Positions 40,767 to 49,866 of a stretch of DNA of 64,000 nucleotides are shown one piece after another. The notes under the pieces are model-generated. The model searched no databases, was not told the DNA's origin, and worked only from the letters and a program-made list of their open reading frames with translations. The translations under genes were made by a program, and so were the position numbers. The stretch is from the NCBI GenBank assembly GCA_946965045.2, contig OX337237.1:1364001-1428000 (forward strand), in the 5' to 3' direction. Origin of the DNA: Epithemia pelagica. Its lineage: Eukaryota > Bacillariophyta > Bacillariophyceae > Surirellales > Surirellaceae. Position 1 is the first letter of the stretch, and each line of letters starts with the position of its first letter.

Positions 40767-42961
40767 TTAACATCCCAGCTCTGTTGCTTGTTCCCAATCT
40801 CGTAAATGGAACCATGCATTGGCTCCATACTTGACACCTTCCACTACAGGCATGGCTTCATGAAAGGTTCGTTCCTCGCGTTGACTCGGATCTTGGTCCA
40901 AGACATTGGGCCACAAAGCAATCCGACCCAGTTGGGGTGTCACGGTCAAATTGGACCAATCAAACCGAGTCGCTCCCCCCTCTTCCACCGTATTCAAGTA
41001 CAAGAACACGGTCAAAATGCGAGGACCAGCCACTTGTCGGTCCGAATAGGCCGCGTAATCGCCATGAACGGTATAAAATTGACCTGGTTCGTCTGTTTTT
41101 TTTTCAACAAGCCAATAGAAACACCACAAAAATCCAACAATAAAACAAAACAGAGTGAGTTTCACGCGTCATTCATTTCTCATGTTTCGCAGTGGAGCAT
41201 TTCCGAGAACAAGACTAGCAACAGGTTCCTTCTGCTCGCAACAAGGTCCAACACTTGCAGTCTTCAGCATGTGTGAAACCAACCAAATACGTCTGTATCA
41301 TCATACGTACAATGCAGCAATTGCAATTCTTCGGAATGCGAGGGTGGTATTCCTGTTAATTCATAGAGCCGATCAAACAACCCCACAACAATGGGATCCC
41401 AATCGCAGTCCTCACTGCACCAGGCATTGGTCGAGGTTCGACGCAAATCATTGTAATCATGATCAAAAGCTTCTCCCGTCTCGTCATTCAAGTCACCCGA
41501 GGTTTCCGAACTGCGTTCGTAGCCCAACTCTTGACCCCATTCCATCAATCGAGTGGCTTCCTGCTCGGTAAAAAAGTTATCAATCGTGACAATCCAAGCA
41601 CCCTCCTCGTAGTCGTGATTGCCGTCGTGGCTATCGATCGTGTCGGGCGCAGTGGCAGGGTCGGGTCGCGACCAGACGGTTGTCTGGTACCGGTCGTCGG
41701 CCACGATGCGTTCAAACATGCGATTTAAATCACCGGGTTGCCAAATATCGGGAAAGAGGGTCTCATTGAGAGGACACCGTGTTTCGTAATGCACTTGCAA
41801 ACAACTTTGACAGGCGGGAGCGCAAATGCGTCGCAAGGAATGTTCATTGTCATTGTCGTCATTGTCATCGTCCTGGCATTTGCCTTGGGCCGCCCACAAG
41901 GTACAGCGGGCATCCTTGTTGAAACACAAATTGTGCACCTTCCGGTACCGATCGTCCGGCCACACAACGTGATTCATGTATTCCGTTGTGGCAGCCAATT
42001 GTGCCTCAATGGCTTCCGGCAAGACAAAGGGTTCTGGTTCGGTCGTCAATTGGGAGGCCAAGAGTGTGGCAAACGCCGTATCATGGGTCTCGTCGTCGTC
42101 ATTGATGCACAGGGTGGCTTCGTCCCCTTCCTCTTGCCGTTTGGGATGAGGACGGCTGTGCAAGAGTTGGGGGACGCCAAATTCGACACCGGGTCCCATG
42201 GGAGGTCGACAGGCATGACAGGCCGCGGCACATTCCTCTAGCATGTAGTCGGGATTGCGTTGGCATTCGCCTTGCACGGCCCAATGGGTACAGGATTCCT
42301 GACGATTGCGACAGGTCCGACGCAAGGAAACGTAGCGATCCACCGTGGTGGCAAATTCGTGCCAATACTGTTCCGTTTCCTCGATATGATGCAAAAAGGC
42401 AGCCTCAATGGCATCTTGTTCGGCATGATCGACATGAATCAATTGAGGAACACCAAATCGAAGGCCATATTCTTCTTCTTCCTCTTCGTCATACTCCTCT
42501 TCCCAATCGCCCTCGTCTTCTTCCCAGTCACCTTGGTCATATTCTTCCTCTTGGACGTCCTCCTCGTGTTCTTGTGCCATGTCTAGACCAACGTCAGTGG
42601 TACTCTCATCAACATCTTCCGTAAAGCGGACATGGTGGTGGTGGTAGTGATTGTGTTCGACCCAGTGGACCGGAACCGTGGTTTTGGGGGATTGATGGTC
42701 CCGCTCATCCTCCACCCACTCGTGTTTTGGTGGTTGGTGCAGTTTTGTCGGATTCCGACGAGGAGGTTGTTCCCAGTGCCATGGTTGTGGATCTGCGGTA
42801 GTTTGTTCCAGAGTGGTGGTGGTGGTGGTGGTGGTAGAAGAAACAACTGTTGCAGCCGCCACTATCAGGGACCGATCCATGAACCACAGGAAGAACCAAC
42901 ATTCGACCAAGCCCAACACAATGTAGGAGGAGAACAGGGGACGAGCCGCCATTCTCACCAT
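40767..42961 (-). CDS. Prolyl 4-hydroxylase with two ShKT domains
   Basis: Exons 42961-41311 and 41092-40767 (218-nt intron, GTACGT/ACAG) give 658 residues. The ATG at 42961 starts a signal-anchor (LFSSYIVLGLVECWFFLWFM). A long acidic region (DEEEEEEYG) follows, then two ShKT domains with six-Cys spacing (TCRNRQESCTHWAVQGEC to CHAC, and LCFNKDARCTLWAAQGKC to CQSC). The catalytic domain spans the intron: HYEPGQFYTVHGDY supplies the HxD iron ligands, and EEGGATRFDW, RIALWP, the distal His in TFHEAMPV and the 2-oxoglutarate-binding Lys in GVKYGANAWFH follow. The reaction is 4-hydroxylation of peptidyl proline with 2-oxoglutarate and oxygen in the ER/Golgi lumen. The splice was fixed by rejoining the HYEPGQ motif. 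Confidence 0.9.
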
Positions 42962-43418
42962 GACGACGACGAGCAGGAGGATGACGAATGAACTGTGGTG
43001 GTTGTGTTTGGTGTGTTGGCAAGTGGAGTCTTTGAATGGGCCGTGTTCAAACTTTACTATTCGGCACACTCAATGGCCTTTACAAAGATAATGATTGAAA
43101 CTCCAGCTTGAGATATGGTACCAAACACACACAGACACACTCGTATTGTTTGGTTGCCCTTCGGATTCTATCTCTTGTCGTCGTTGTGCCAGGAATTTTT
43201 TGTGAGAGAAAAAATGCAGGTCTTGCAAAACTCGTAAATCACAAGTTTATGCCCCCTGGTCATTGGAACGACCAAGATCACAATAAATAAGCCCTTTTGT
43301 TTTCCATGTGCCGATGGACGGCGCACGCGCCGGCCGATTAATCAGTCGCGCAAAGATCGCGTTCGAGACCCGACCAAAATCTTTTTTTCATTTTTTAATA
43401 TCAGATCGACACTCCAAG
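42962..43418. other. Divergent promoter region
   Basis: The region separates the starts of the prolyl hydroxylase and SRPBCC-like genes. Its GC-rich part near 43318-43345 (GGCGCACGCGCCGGCC) is palindromic in places. No tRNA fold could be made convincingly. Confidence 0.45.
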
Positions 43419-44213
43419 ATGAGGAGGATGAACCATTCGTTTGGGTATTGTTCTTTGGTGGTTGTGATGGTTGTGGCAATCATGACGGGGACTCATTGTT
43501 TGGCAGTGGCAAATTCCCTGGAGGAAGAAGACAAGGCCACCACCACCAATGACGACGACGAAACAACACCTGTGTTGTTTTCCCATCGCATTTCCGTGAC
43601 ACAATCTCTACCGCATCTCTCCGTGGAACAAGCCTATCACCACTGTTTGTATGCTTGGAGGTACGACAATTTGGGTCTCCCCTGGTACTTGTCGTTATCG
43701 ACCTTTGGCATCTCCGCACCCCGCATTGAAGCTTGGGGAGACGAACGGACGGGTCAAGGATTGATACTCCATCGAGTGGTCCCTCCCGTCCGAGAAGGCA
43801 TTGTCAATGTCGAATGGGTATACGACGACGACGACGACAACAGCCAGGAGGAGGGTCAGCAGCAGCAGCAGGAGAAGGAGGAGCAAGACTACGAAGCACT
43901 CCCCAAATCAGTTCGTGTCCTGACTCGAGCCACACTGCAGTATAAAGTGCTCAATCCATCCTACACCACATGGCCCTTGCAAGACCATTTTGGAACCGTC
44001 GTCTTTGTGGCCGCAGCAAAGGACAACAACAACAACAACAATCATGGCGGTGGCAGTCACATGACATGGACGATTGAATGGACACCCTTGTGGATGCCTC
44101 TACCTGGATGGAATACCGTCTTGACATGGATTCATACCCTCATTGCCACGAGCATGACTCGATACATGATGATGGTTCCAAACAAGGACGATCACCACCA
44201 AGACGAGCTTTAA
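43419..44213 (+). CDS. SRPBCC/polyketide cyclase-like secreted protein
   Basis: The ATG at 43419 starts a signal peptide (YCSLVVVMVVAIMTGTHCLAVA); the frame is open upstream but adds nothing plausible. The 264-residue product has the beta-alpha pattern of START/SRPBCC ligand-binding folds: RISVTQSLPHLSVEQAYHHC at the first strand and helix, GQGLILHRVVPPVREGIVN, RATLQYKVLNPS, TWTIEWTPL and a long C-terminal helix NTVLTWIHTLIATSMTRYMM. Two low-complexity inserts (DDDDDNSQEEGQQQQQ and NNNNNN) interrupt loops. Such folds bind hydrophobic ligands. The assignment rests on pattern only. Confidence 0.55.
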   Translation: MRRMNHSFGYCSLVVVMVVAIMTGTHCLAVANSLEEEDKATTTNDDDETTPVLFSHRISVTQSLPHLSVEQAYHHCLYAWRYDNLGLPWYLSLSTFGISAPRIEAWGDERTGQGLILHRVVPPVREGIVNVEWVYDDDDDNSQEEGQQQQQEKEEQDYEALPKSVRVLTRATLQYKVLNPSYTTWPLQDHFGTVVFVAAAKDNNNNNNHGGGSHMTWTIEWTPLWMPLPGWNTVLTWIHTLIATSMTRYMMMVPNKDDHHQDEL

Positions 44214-44629
44214 CAGTGTTGGAGGGCTACCTACGTAGACAAACAAAGACTTGGAGGTTGGCAAAACCATGCGCCACGAGAGAAATCAGCCAACAAAGGG
44301 AACTATAGGGGGACAATCGAAACACAACACATTCAACACTCTTGCGCCAAAGAACCAAAACCGACTCACGAAGATTCTGTATGTGCCTCCAAGACACTCT
44401 CCGCAGTGTCATGCCTGTCTGTGTGGTATGGTTCCGTTTGCCATGCCTGTGTTTCTCTCCGTCATTCGACAGCTTGTGCGTGGTGTTGTCTCGCTTCCAG
44501 TCCGCCGTACAAACAACATCAACAATCCGTATGGGAGAATAGACAGTGTACAATAAATGGCGCTCTATTGCTATTCATACGACCCTCATGGGTCCTGCAT
44601 TGTTCTTTTGTTGTTGTTGTTGTTGCTTA
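44214..44629. other. Convergent 3' region
   Basis: No gene or repeat is supported between the SRPBCC-like and GNAT genes. Confidence 0.45.
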
Positions 44630-45499
44630 TTATGGATTGGTCGTTTGGTCATTGGGTTTTCGTCGCATCAAGACGGCTGGAAACATTACGGATTTTCCAT
44701 CCAATGGTAGTTCCACCGGCTGTTGCGGTTCAAATCCCAAGGAGGAGTAAAAGGGGACAGCCGTCAAGGTACTAAACACTTCCATATCGGTATCGGGTCC
44801 GAATTGCTCCGAGAGGTCCTTCCAGGTCCGATCCCACAAGGCCTGTCCCACTCCACATCGAATCCAGTCCGGATGACAGGCAAAATGTCTCAAGTGCGGC
44901 ACGACGACAGCAAGTTCACGGTCGTCCTCCAAGGGATTGGACGATTCGGCCAAATTGGTCCTTTTGGGGGCTTGTGCCGTCCATCCACCACATCCCACGA
45001 GTTTTAGGGTTGTGGGATGCTGGACCACATACCACGTTCCACACGTCAACAAGGATTCGCGGGCCGTGGACAAATAGGGCAAGGCTCGAGACAAGACGAG
45101 AGGATCTTTATCGGGTTTCATCACTTGGGAATAGGAAGCGGACAAGACGTCCGACACGGCTGCCGCATCGTCCAAGGTTGCTGGTCGCACCATCCAAGCA
45201 ATCCGTTCCTTCTTGGTTGTGTTCTTCTTGTTGTTGCTGCTGCTATTGTTTGCAAGAGGTGTGGCCTCGGATACCGTCGGTATGGATCGTGGCGTATCTT
45301 GCTCCTTGGCCGACGCCGTCATCGTCAGTGTCGTCGTGGGCGTTGTCATGATGGTTGGATTCCGTCCGTGCTCGATCACACTGGCAAAACTTGTGGTGGC
45401 CCAGTCCGGAAACTGCGCGAGACTCTGGACGATTGTGATCCACTTGCCGAGTTGGCGGATCATGAGATTATAAAATAGGAGTAGGTATCTTGGTTCCAT
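44630..45499 (-). CDS. GNAT-family N-acetyltransferase
   Basis: The ATG at 45499 gives 289 residues. The first 95 are a Thr/Ser/Asn-rich leader. From there the GNAT fold is recognisable: VRPATLDDAAAVSDVLSASY (first strand and helix), TWYVVQHPTTLKLVGCGGW, LRHFACHPDWIRCGVGQALWDRTW (motif A, acetyl-CoA pyrophosphate loop) and VFSTLTAVPFYSSLGFEP (motif B). The enzyme would acetylate an amine from acetyl-CoA; the substrate is unknown. The first position of the RxxGxG loop is Ile and not Arg/Gln. A strong perfect hairpin lies 46 bases upstream of the start. Confidence 0.75.
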   Translation of the reverse strand: MEPRYLLLFYNLMIRQLGKWITIVQSLAQFPDWATTSFASVIEHGRNPTIMTTPTTTLTMTASAKEQDTPRSIPTVSEATPLANNSSSNNKKNTTKKERIAWMVRPATLDDAAAVSDVLSASYSQVMKPDKDPLVLSRALPYLSTARESLLTCGTWYVVQHPTTLKLVGCGGWTAQAPKRTNLAESSNPLEDDRELAVVVPHLRHFACHPDWIRCGVGQALWDRTWKDLSEQFGPDTDMEVFSTLTAVPFYSSLGFEPQQPVELPLDGKSVMFPAVLMRRKPNDQTTNP

Positions 45500-45544
45500 G
45501 AAAGATATATGTTGTGGGTTGTTGTAAGAAGTAAGAGAAAAAAA

Positions 45545-45595
45545 AAACACGTCTCGGACGCGGAAGGATCCTGCTTCCGCGTCCGAGACGTGTTT
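45545..45595. repeat. Perfect 22-bp inverted repeat upstream of the GNAT gene
   Basis: Arms 45545-45566 and 45574-45595 are perfectly complementary around 7 nt; the core is GTCTCGGACGCGGAAG and its mirror. The arms are GC-rich, so RNA from either strand would fold strongly. It lies between the 3' end of the upstream gene (stop near 45739) and the GNAT ATG at 45499. Confidence 0.9.
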
Positions 45596-45738
45596 CGGCC
45601 GACGGACGGACGCACGTGTCTGAACGGCACATGATCGACCACAGCACTTGTCTATGTCACAACATCTTGGTATCTAGACATGACGCTTCCCATAGCATTA
45701 GCCCCTAGGACAGGAATGTGTCCTCGATGTGTGGCAAC

Positions 45739-47511
45739 CTATGACTCCTTTGGTCTGATGGCACTTTGTTTCGGTTGGGTCTTCTTCTTCTTGTGGTTGT
45801 TCTTGTTGCTGTTGTGCGGTGGTGGTGGTGGGTAGACTCGTTCTTTCCACACCATCCCCCGAGGGTAAAACGTCCACATCCAACTGTCGGGAGGAGGGTA
45901 GGCATGGTAGAGGTGGTAGTGACGAAACAAGAAACCAGGTAGTAAAAAGTACTCTTCCTTGTTGCTCTTCCAGGATCTAGTAGTAGTAGTAGTGTCATCA
46001 AAGAGAGATTCGACGAGTCGTTGTGAACCGTCGTGTCGTCCTTGTGTTTGTCTTGCCGCAGCAGCAGCATCAACCGGACGGGTTGTTGTGGTCCAACTCG
46101 AGTTTGTCACGAGCAGCAGCCGAGACAATTCCGTTTGATTCAGACGAAACCAGTCGCCGTCGGTAATCGATGTGCGGGGTGCTGGTTGTGCCCGGACAAC
46201 GTCACGGTCACTCCACCATTGAGGTTGATTGGGAACCGTCTTACTAGTCTTGCTGTTGTTGTTGTCGTTGGGAATTTTGAACGGAAGACGTTCCACAAAG
46301 AGTGTTGTTTGAGTGCCTTGCACATCACAGGGTCGAACTGTGGGATGAGACGCAATCCAATGCTCCGACGCATACCGGTCCAAGCCCGTATTGCCAGGAT
46401 TGCTAAATTTGTACAAGTCTCGAGTCCACAATGACGACGAGGATTGATTCACGGCCTGCACCACTCGGGAGAGTTGCCAGGGAAACTCCTCCAGAGGGTC
46501 CAACAAGGTTTGAACGTAGGCACACTTGGCCGCAAACATGTTTCCGGGATAAAAGTTGGTCCACAGGGGGTAGAATTGCAACCCACACACATTGCACGTG
46601 CTCTGGGTGTTGTTGTTGTCCTTCGTCGTGGATGGATGCGTCAAGGAGGCCAAACAGGAGCCATGTGTCGCGGCATGCGTCAAGGCACGTCTCCATATAT
46701 CATTGCGACCACCCGAGGAATGATAGGTTCCCTTGGAATGCAAATAAATAACAATTCGGGTGGCGCCACTACTACTGTGCAGTGTCGAGTTGTGGTGGTA
46801 GTGCAAAGGATTGTTGTTGAGGTTATTGTGACGGTCGTTCGTGTCATGGCTCTGACAGTACTTGTACATGGCATGCAACGTCAAGTTCTCGTATCCAATT
46901 TCCTCATGTGGTCCATTGGGTACGCAGTGCAAAAAGGGAGCATGGGTTTGACAGACTTGTTGCTCCAACCATTTCTGCGTAATGGCGAGTTTTGGATAAT
47001 GATTGCCAACGGCTCCGGTAGTGGTGTAGTAAACGGTCCAGACGGTTCCATGGGCCTTGGCCGCTTGTCCCACTTGCGTCAATTGTTCTTGGATAATTTC
47101 ACGTGTCCGTTCCAATCCATATCGACCCTTGTCGGGAGGAATGTAAATGTGATAAAAGACTGCCACTGCCTTGTTGTCCTTGTCCGCTTTCGAGAAAAGA
47201 TGAGTTCCATAGGCTACCATCCTGGGAGTTGTTGATACAAGCCACCATGCGGCATAGGGGATGGAACTCACCATGCATCCAGCACCCAACAACAGGACTA
47301 TGACACGAAACACAAGAGGCAGCGAACACTGCCATTCCTTTGGTGGTGGTGGTGGTTTTCGCTGCGGTAGGCAATTATTGTGGTCTCTCATCGAAAGCGA
47401 CTCGGGTGTTGTTGTTGCCACATTGTACCATGCCATTCTAGTATTAGAGGATGATCCATGCTCTTGCGTTCGGGGTCGTCGATTGTGCAGACCATGCTGG
47501 GCCATTGTCAT
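45739..47511 (-). CDS. Type II membrane protein, glycosyltransferase-like (unassigned family)
   Basis: The ATG at 47511 yields 590 residues. A basic cytosolic tail is followed by a membrane anchor (FRVIVLLLGAGCMVSSIPYAAWWLV) and a lumenal domain. Motifs in it recur in algal sugar-transferase-like proteins: AVFYHIYIPPD near the start, IYLHSKGTYH, CGLQFYPLWTNFYPGNMFAAKCAYV and ASEHWIASHP. Several Asn/Thr/His-rich inserts lie between them. No DxD metal site is obvious, so catalytic function is only inferred. Upstream of the ATG the frame runs through a (CA)n microsatellite (47514-47534), which argues for starting here. The C-terminus is Lys-rich. Confidence 0.55.
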   Translation of the reverse strand: MTMAQHGLHNRRPRTQEHGSSSNTRMAWYNVATTTPESLSMRDHNNCLPQRKPPPPPKEWQCSLPLVFRVIVLLLGAGCMVSSIPYAAWWLVSTTPRMVAYGTHLFSKADKDNKAVAVFYHIYIPPDKGRYGLERTREIIQEQLTQVGQAAKAHGTVWTVYYTTTGAVGNHYPKLAITQKWLEQQVCQTHAPFLHCVPNGPHEEIGYENLTLHAMYKYCQSHDTNDRHNNLNNNPLHYHHNSTLHSSSGATRIVIYLHSKGTYHSSGGRNDIWRRALTHAATHGSCLASLTHPSTTKDNNNTQSTCNVCGLQFYPLWTNFYPGNMFAAKCAYVQTLLDPLEEFPWQLSRVVQAVNQSSSSLWTRDLYKFSNPGNTGLDRYASEHWIASHPTVRPCDVQGTQTTLFVERLPFKIPNDNNNSKTSKTVPNQPQWWSDRDVVRAQPAPRTSITDGDWFRLNQTELSRLLLVTNSSWTTTTRPVDAAAAARQTQGRHDGSQRLVESLFDDTTTTTRSWKSNKEEYFLLPGFLFRHYHLYHAYPPPDSWMWTFYPRGMVWKERVYPPPPPHNSNKNNHKKKKTQPKQSAIRPKES

Positions 47512-47513
47512 CC

Positions 47514-47534
47514 AACACACACACACACACACAC
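47514..47534 (+). repeat. (AC)n microsatellite upstream of a start codon
   Basis: About ten AC dinucleotides lie three bases upstream of the ATG at 47511 on the minus strand, in the presumed 5' leader. Confidence 0.9.
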
Positions 47535-47958
47535 GTCCGCGTGATGATGATGAGCAGGACCACTCTACCAATCACGCAATGAATCCCCGATGCAACAAGG
47601 CGTCTCGTCCATTCAGCCCAATGTCTGTATTGGTGGTTCAACAAGCTTATCACAAGGCCGTCGTCGACTTGTCGAAGTATATTTCAATACAACGACGAAA
47701 GTGGTCGCCCACAAAAAAAGTAGCCGAAATGCAGTCGCGGATTTTGAGCATGACACTACGGCAGTTGGCAGTACTGTCGCTATGGTACTTAGACCCCTTA
47801 GAGGACTTGTGCATACTCCTAATCCTCCCTAGAAGCCAAGGTGTTTTGAAACAAGACACGAATAATAGATGGAGCTATTAGTTCCCAACGAAGTCGATTT
47901 CAGCCCAGGAAGAAGACGAAGATGTATGTAGTCTTTCACTTTGCGTTGGACATGATCC
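47535..47958. other. Intergenic stretch
   Basis: It should contain the promoter of the preceding gene on the minus strand and the 3' end of the methyltransferase gene. No gene is supported. Confidence 0.4.
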
Positions 47959-49314
47959 TCAAGTGCTGTTGTCTTTCTTGACTGCGACCACGCGGATGCG
48001 TCGATAATCGGCCGTCCACTGTCGTCCATTCCACATACTCGTGGGACGGAGTTGGTCTTGTACCTTTTCTAGCACGCGGTCCACTTGCCAATCTTGCAAG
48101 CCTTGGAAAAATTTGGACCCAAACATAAGCAACCAATTGGCCACACCATCGGTACCTTCTTCCAAGGGAGTGGGTCGATCAAACAAGGATGCCGACGATA
48201 CTTCCATACCATACTGTTCCAACAAGGACGTAAATTCGCCCACACTGGGAAAGTACCAAAAGGGCTTGACGAACGGCACAGTGTCATCCGGGTCCTTAGT
48301 GGTGGACGTCATTATTTCGTCCTGGTTCTGGACATTGCTCCCACCCATGACGACTTGTTTCAGAGCCATGTCAGTGGCTTGTACAATACTTTGAACATTT
48401 CCTTTGCCACCAAATTCGACCACCAAATGACCTCCCGGTTGGAGCTGTTGGGTCAAGGACTGGACCATGAGTTCGGCATCCTCGGGTGGTACCCAATGTA
48501 ACGCCGCATTGGAAAAAATGACATTGTAGCGATGGTCCTTGTTGTCGTCGTCCTCCTCCTTGTCGTCGTCATTCCCCAACAAGGCATGGTGTTGGAGAGT
48601 TCGTACATCCTGCACAAAAAACTGCAGATCCGGATACTGCACACGTGCCCGTTCAATCATTTTTGGATCGGCATCCATTCCATGAACCACACACGGACCT
48701 CCGCATACTAGGTCCGCAAGAGCCTGTGTCAGTTCCCCACTTCCACACCCCACGTCCAACATTCGGAGCATGTTTGGCGTAGTCGTCGTGGACGAGTCCT
48801 TGTCTCGGATATTACAACTTGCACTACCTTGGGAATGGTCGTCTTGCATCAACTCTTGTACGACGTCGATTAAGGATGAGCCATACTTCCACACAAAGCT
48901 ATGTTGCTGTTGGTAGCGCTCCACGTCCCACTGCAGCAATGTATAAGGAAAGACGACATGTTTGTTAGTGGGTGAAAATACACAAAGGTACAACGAGAGA
49001 CCGGTCGAACAAAAGTGTAGTTCTAGTTGACAGGGCACAAGTCTCACCTCTTGGGTCGGCTTCATTTCTTCCTCGGTGATCGAGTCAGAAGCACTAGCTG
49101 CTTGAAGATTGAGGCTACTCGACTGGTGTGTTGAAGAAGAAGAAGCCGTGTCTGGTTCCTTGTTTCTCGGGAGTCGATGAGAAGCAGGAACGCCCGCTGC
49201 AGCAACGGTTCCAACGGGAAACGATGCGCAAGTGTGGATCAGTAGAAAACCACACACAACAGTGTTAGAGAGGAGACGTCCAGAAGAAGAAGAAGCATAG
49301 TGACCACACAACAA
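47959..49314 (-). CDS. SAM-dependent methyltransferase, probable plastid/secretory leader
   Basis: The catalytic domain carries HSFVWKYGSSLIDVV, the SAM-binding motif I MLDVGCGSGELTQAL, acidic motif VHGMDADPKMIERA, YNVIFSNAALHWV and the LQPGGHLVVEFGG strand, as in trans-aconitate methyltransferase-like enzymes. It transfers a methyl group from SAM; the acceptor is unknown. A 117-nt segment at 48931-49047 starts GTGAGA, ends TGCTGCAG and lacks stops; removing it joins TQE to WDVERYQQQHSFVW, which fits the family, so it is probably an intron. The N-terminus has a signal-like stretch with CASFP, resembling the diatom plastid motif, but no in-frame ATG precedes it. The true start exon or a frame error remains unresolved. 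Confidence 0.75.
   Translation of the reverse strand: MLCGHYASSSSGRLLSNTVVCGFLLIHTCASFPVGTVAAAGVPASHRLPRNKEPDTASSSSTHQSSSLNLQAASASDSITEEEMKPTQEVRLVPCQLELHFCSTGLSLYLCVFSPTNKHVVFPYTLLQWDVERYQQQHSFVWKYGSSLIDVVQELMQDDHSQGSASCNIRDKDSSTTTTPNMLRMLDVGCGSGELTQALADLVCGGPCVVHGMDADPKMIERARVQYPDLQFFVQDVRTLQHHALLGNDDDKEEDDDNKDHRYNVIFSNAALHWVPPEDAELMVQSLTQQLQPGGHLVVEFGGKGNVQSIVQATDMALKQVVMGGSNVQNQDEIMTSTTKDPDDTVPFVKPFWYFPSVGEFTSLLEQYGMEVSSASLFDRPTPLEEGTDGVANWLLMFGSKFFQGLQDWQVDRVLEKVQDQLRPTSMWNGRQWTADYRRIRVVAVKKDNST
48931..49047 (-). other. Probable in-frame intron of the methyltransferase gene
   Basis: The 117-nt segment has a strong GAG-GTGAGA donor and a TTGCTGCAG acceptor. It encodes Cys- and Phe-rich sequence unlike the family and preserves frame when removed. 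Confidence 0.7.
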
Positions 49315-49866
49315 AGTCTCATTTCAGGAGTGGTGCTCACCAACTGCAAGATACGGCATCATGATCAAGAAAAGAAAAGAAAACACTCGTCAAACTTCAC
49401 TTTGCAGAGGAAGCTCCCGACAGGATCTTTTTATGGAGTTGACGACTCCTCATTCGCTTGCATGGTTGCGCTTCAGACCCTCATCCTGGTTGGTGCAGCT
49501 CATTGCCAAACGTGTGGCATACTCGTAAGATTGGCAAAGAATGAATGATTGATGGCCGTGTAACCATGAAAGATCGAGAAAACTGCAGGGGAACTTTTTC
49601 TGTTGCCGTTCTTCTACAGTAAATAGGAAAAATAATGAGTCAAAGCTCAAAAGGGGCAAGACTAAACTTTCCGTTCAAATTTCGGTAGGGATCGTGCGAC
49701 TGAGTTTCCTCGAGAAAGGGGTCCCGCGAACCGCGGAATACTAGGTACCGAGGAGAATAATCCAACCGAGGACAACAATTGATGATACTCCTATACAATA
49801 ACGGCCAGACCATATATCAATACGCTACGTAAGGAATGGGACCCGCAAATCGATTTCGTTAGCACT
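49315..49866. other. Intergenic stretch
   Basis: A short ATG-led frame just above 49340 ends at a GTGAGC donor-like site and might be the missing first exon of the methyltransferase gene. Otherwise nothing is supported. Confidence 0.4.

Noticed and set aside
43310-43385. tRNA-like segment with GTTCGAGACCC and a following poly-T run
   Set aside because: The T-arm pairs only partly, and no matching acceptor stem or A-box could be found.
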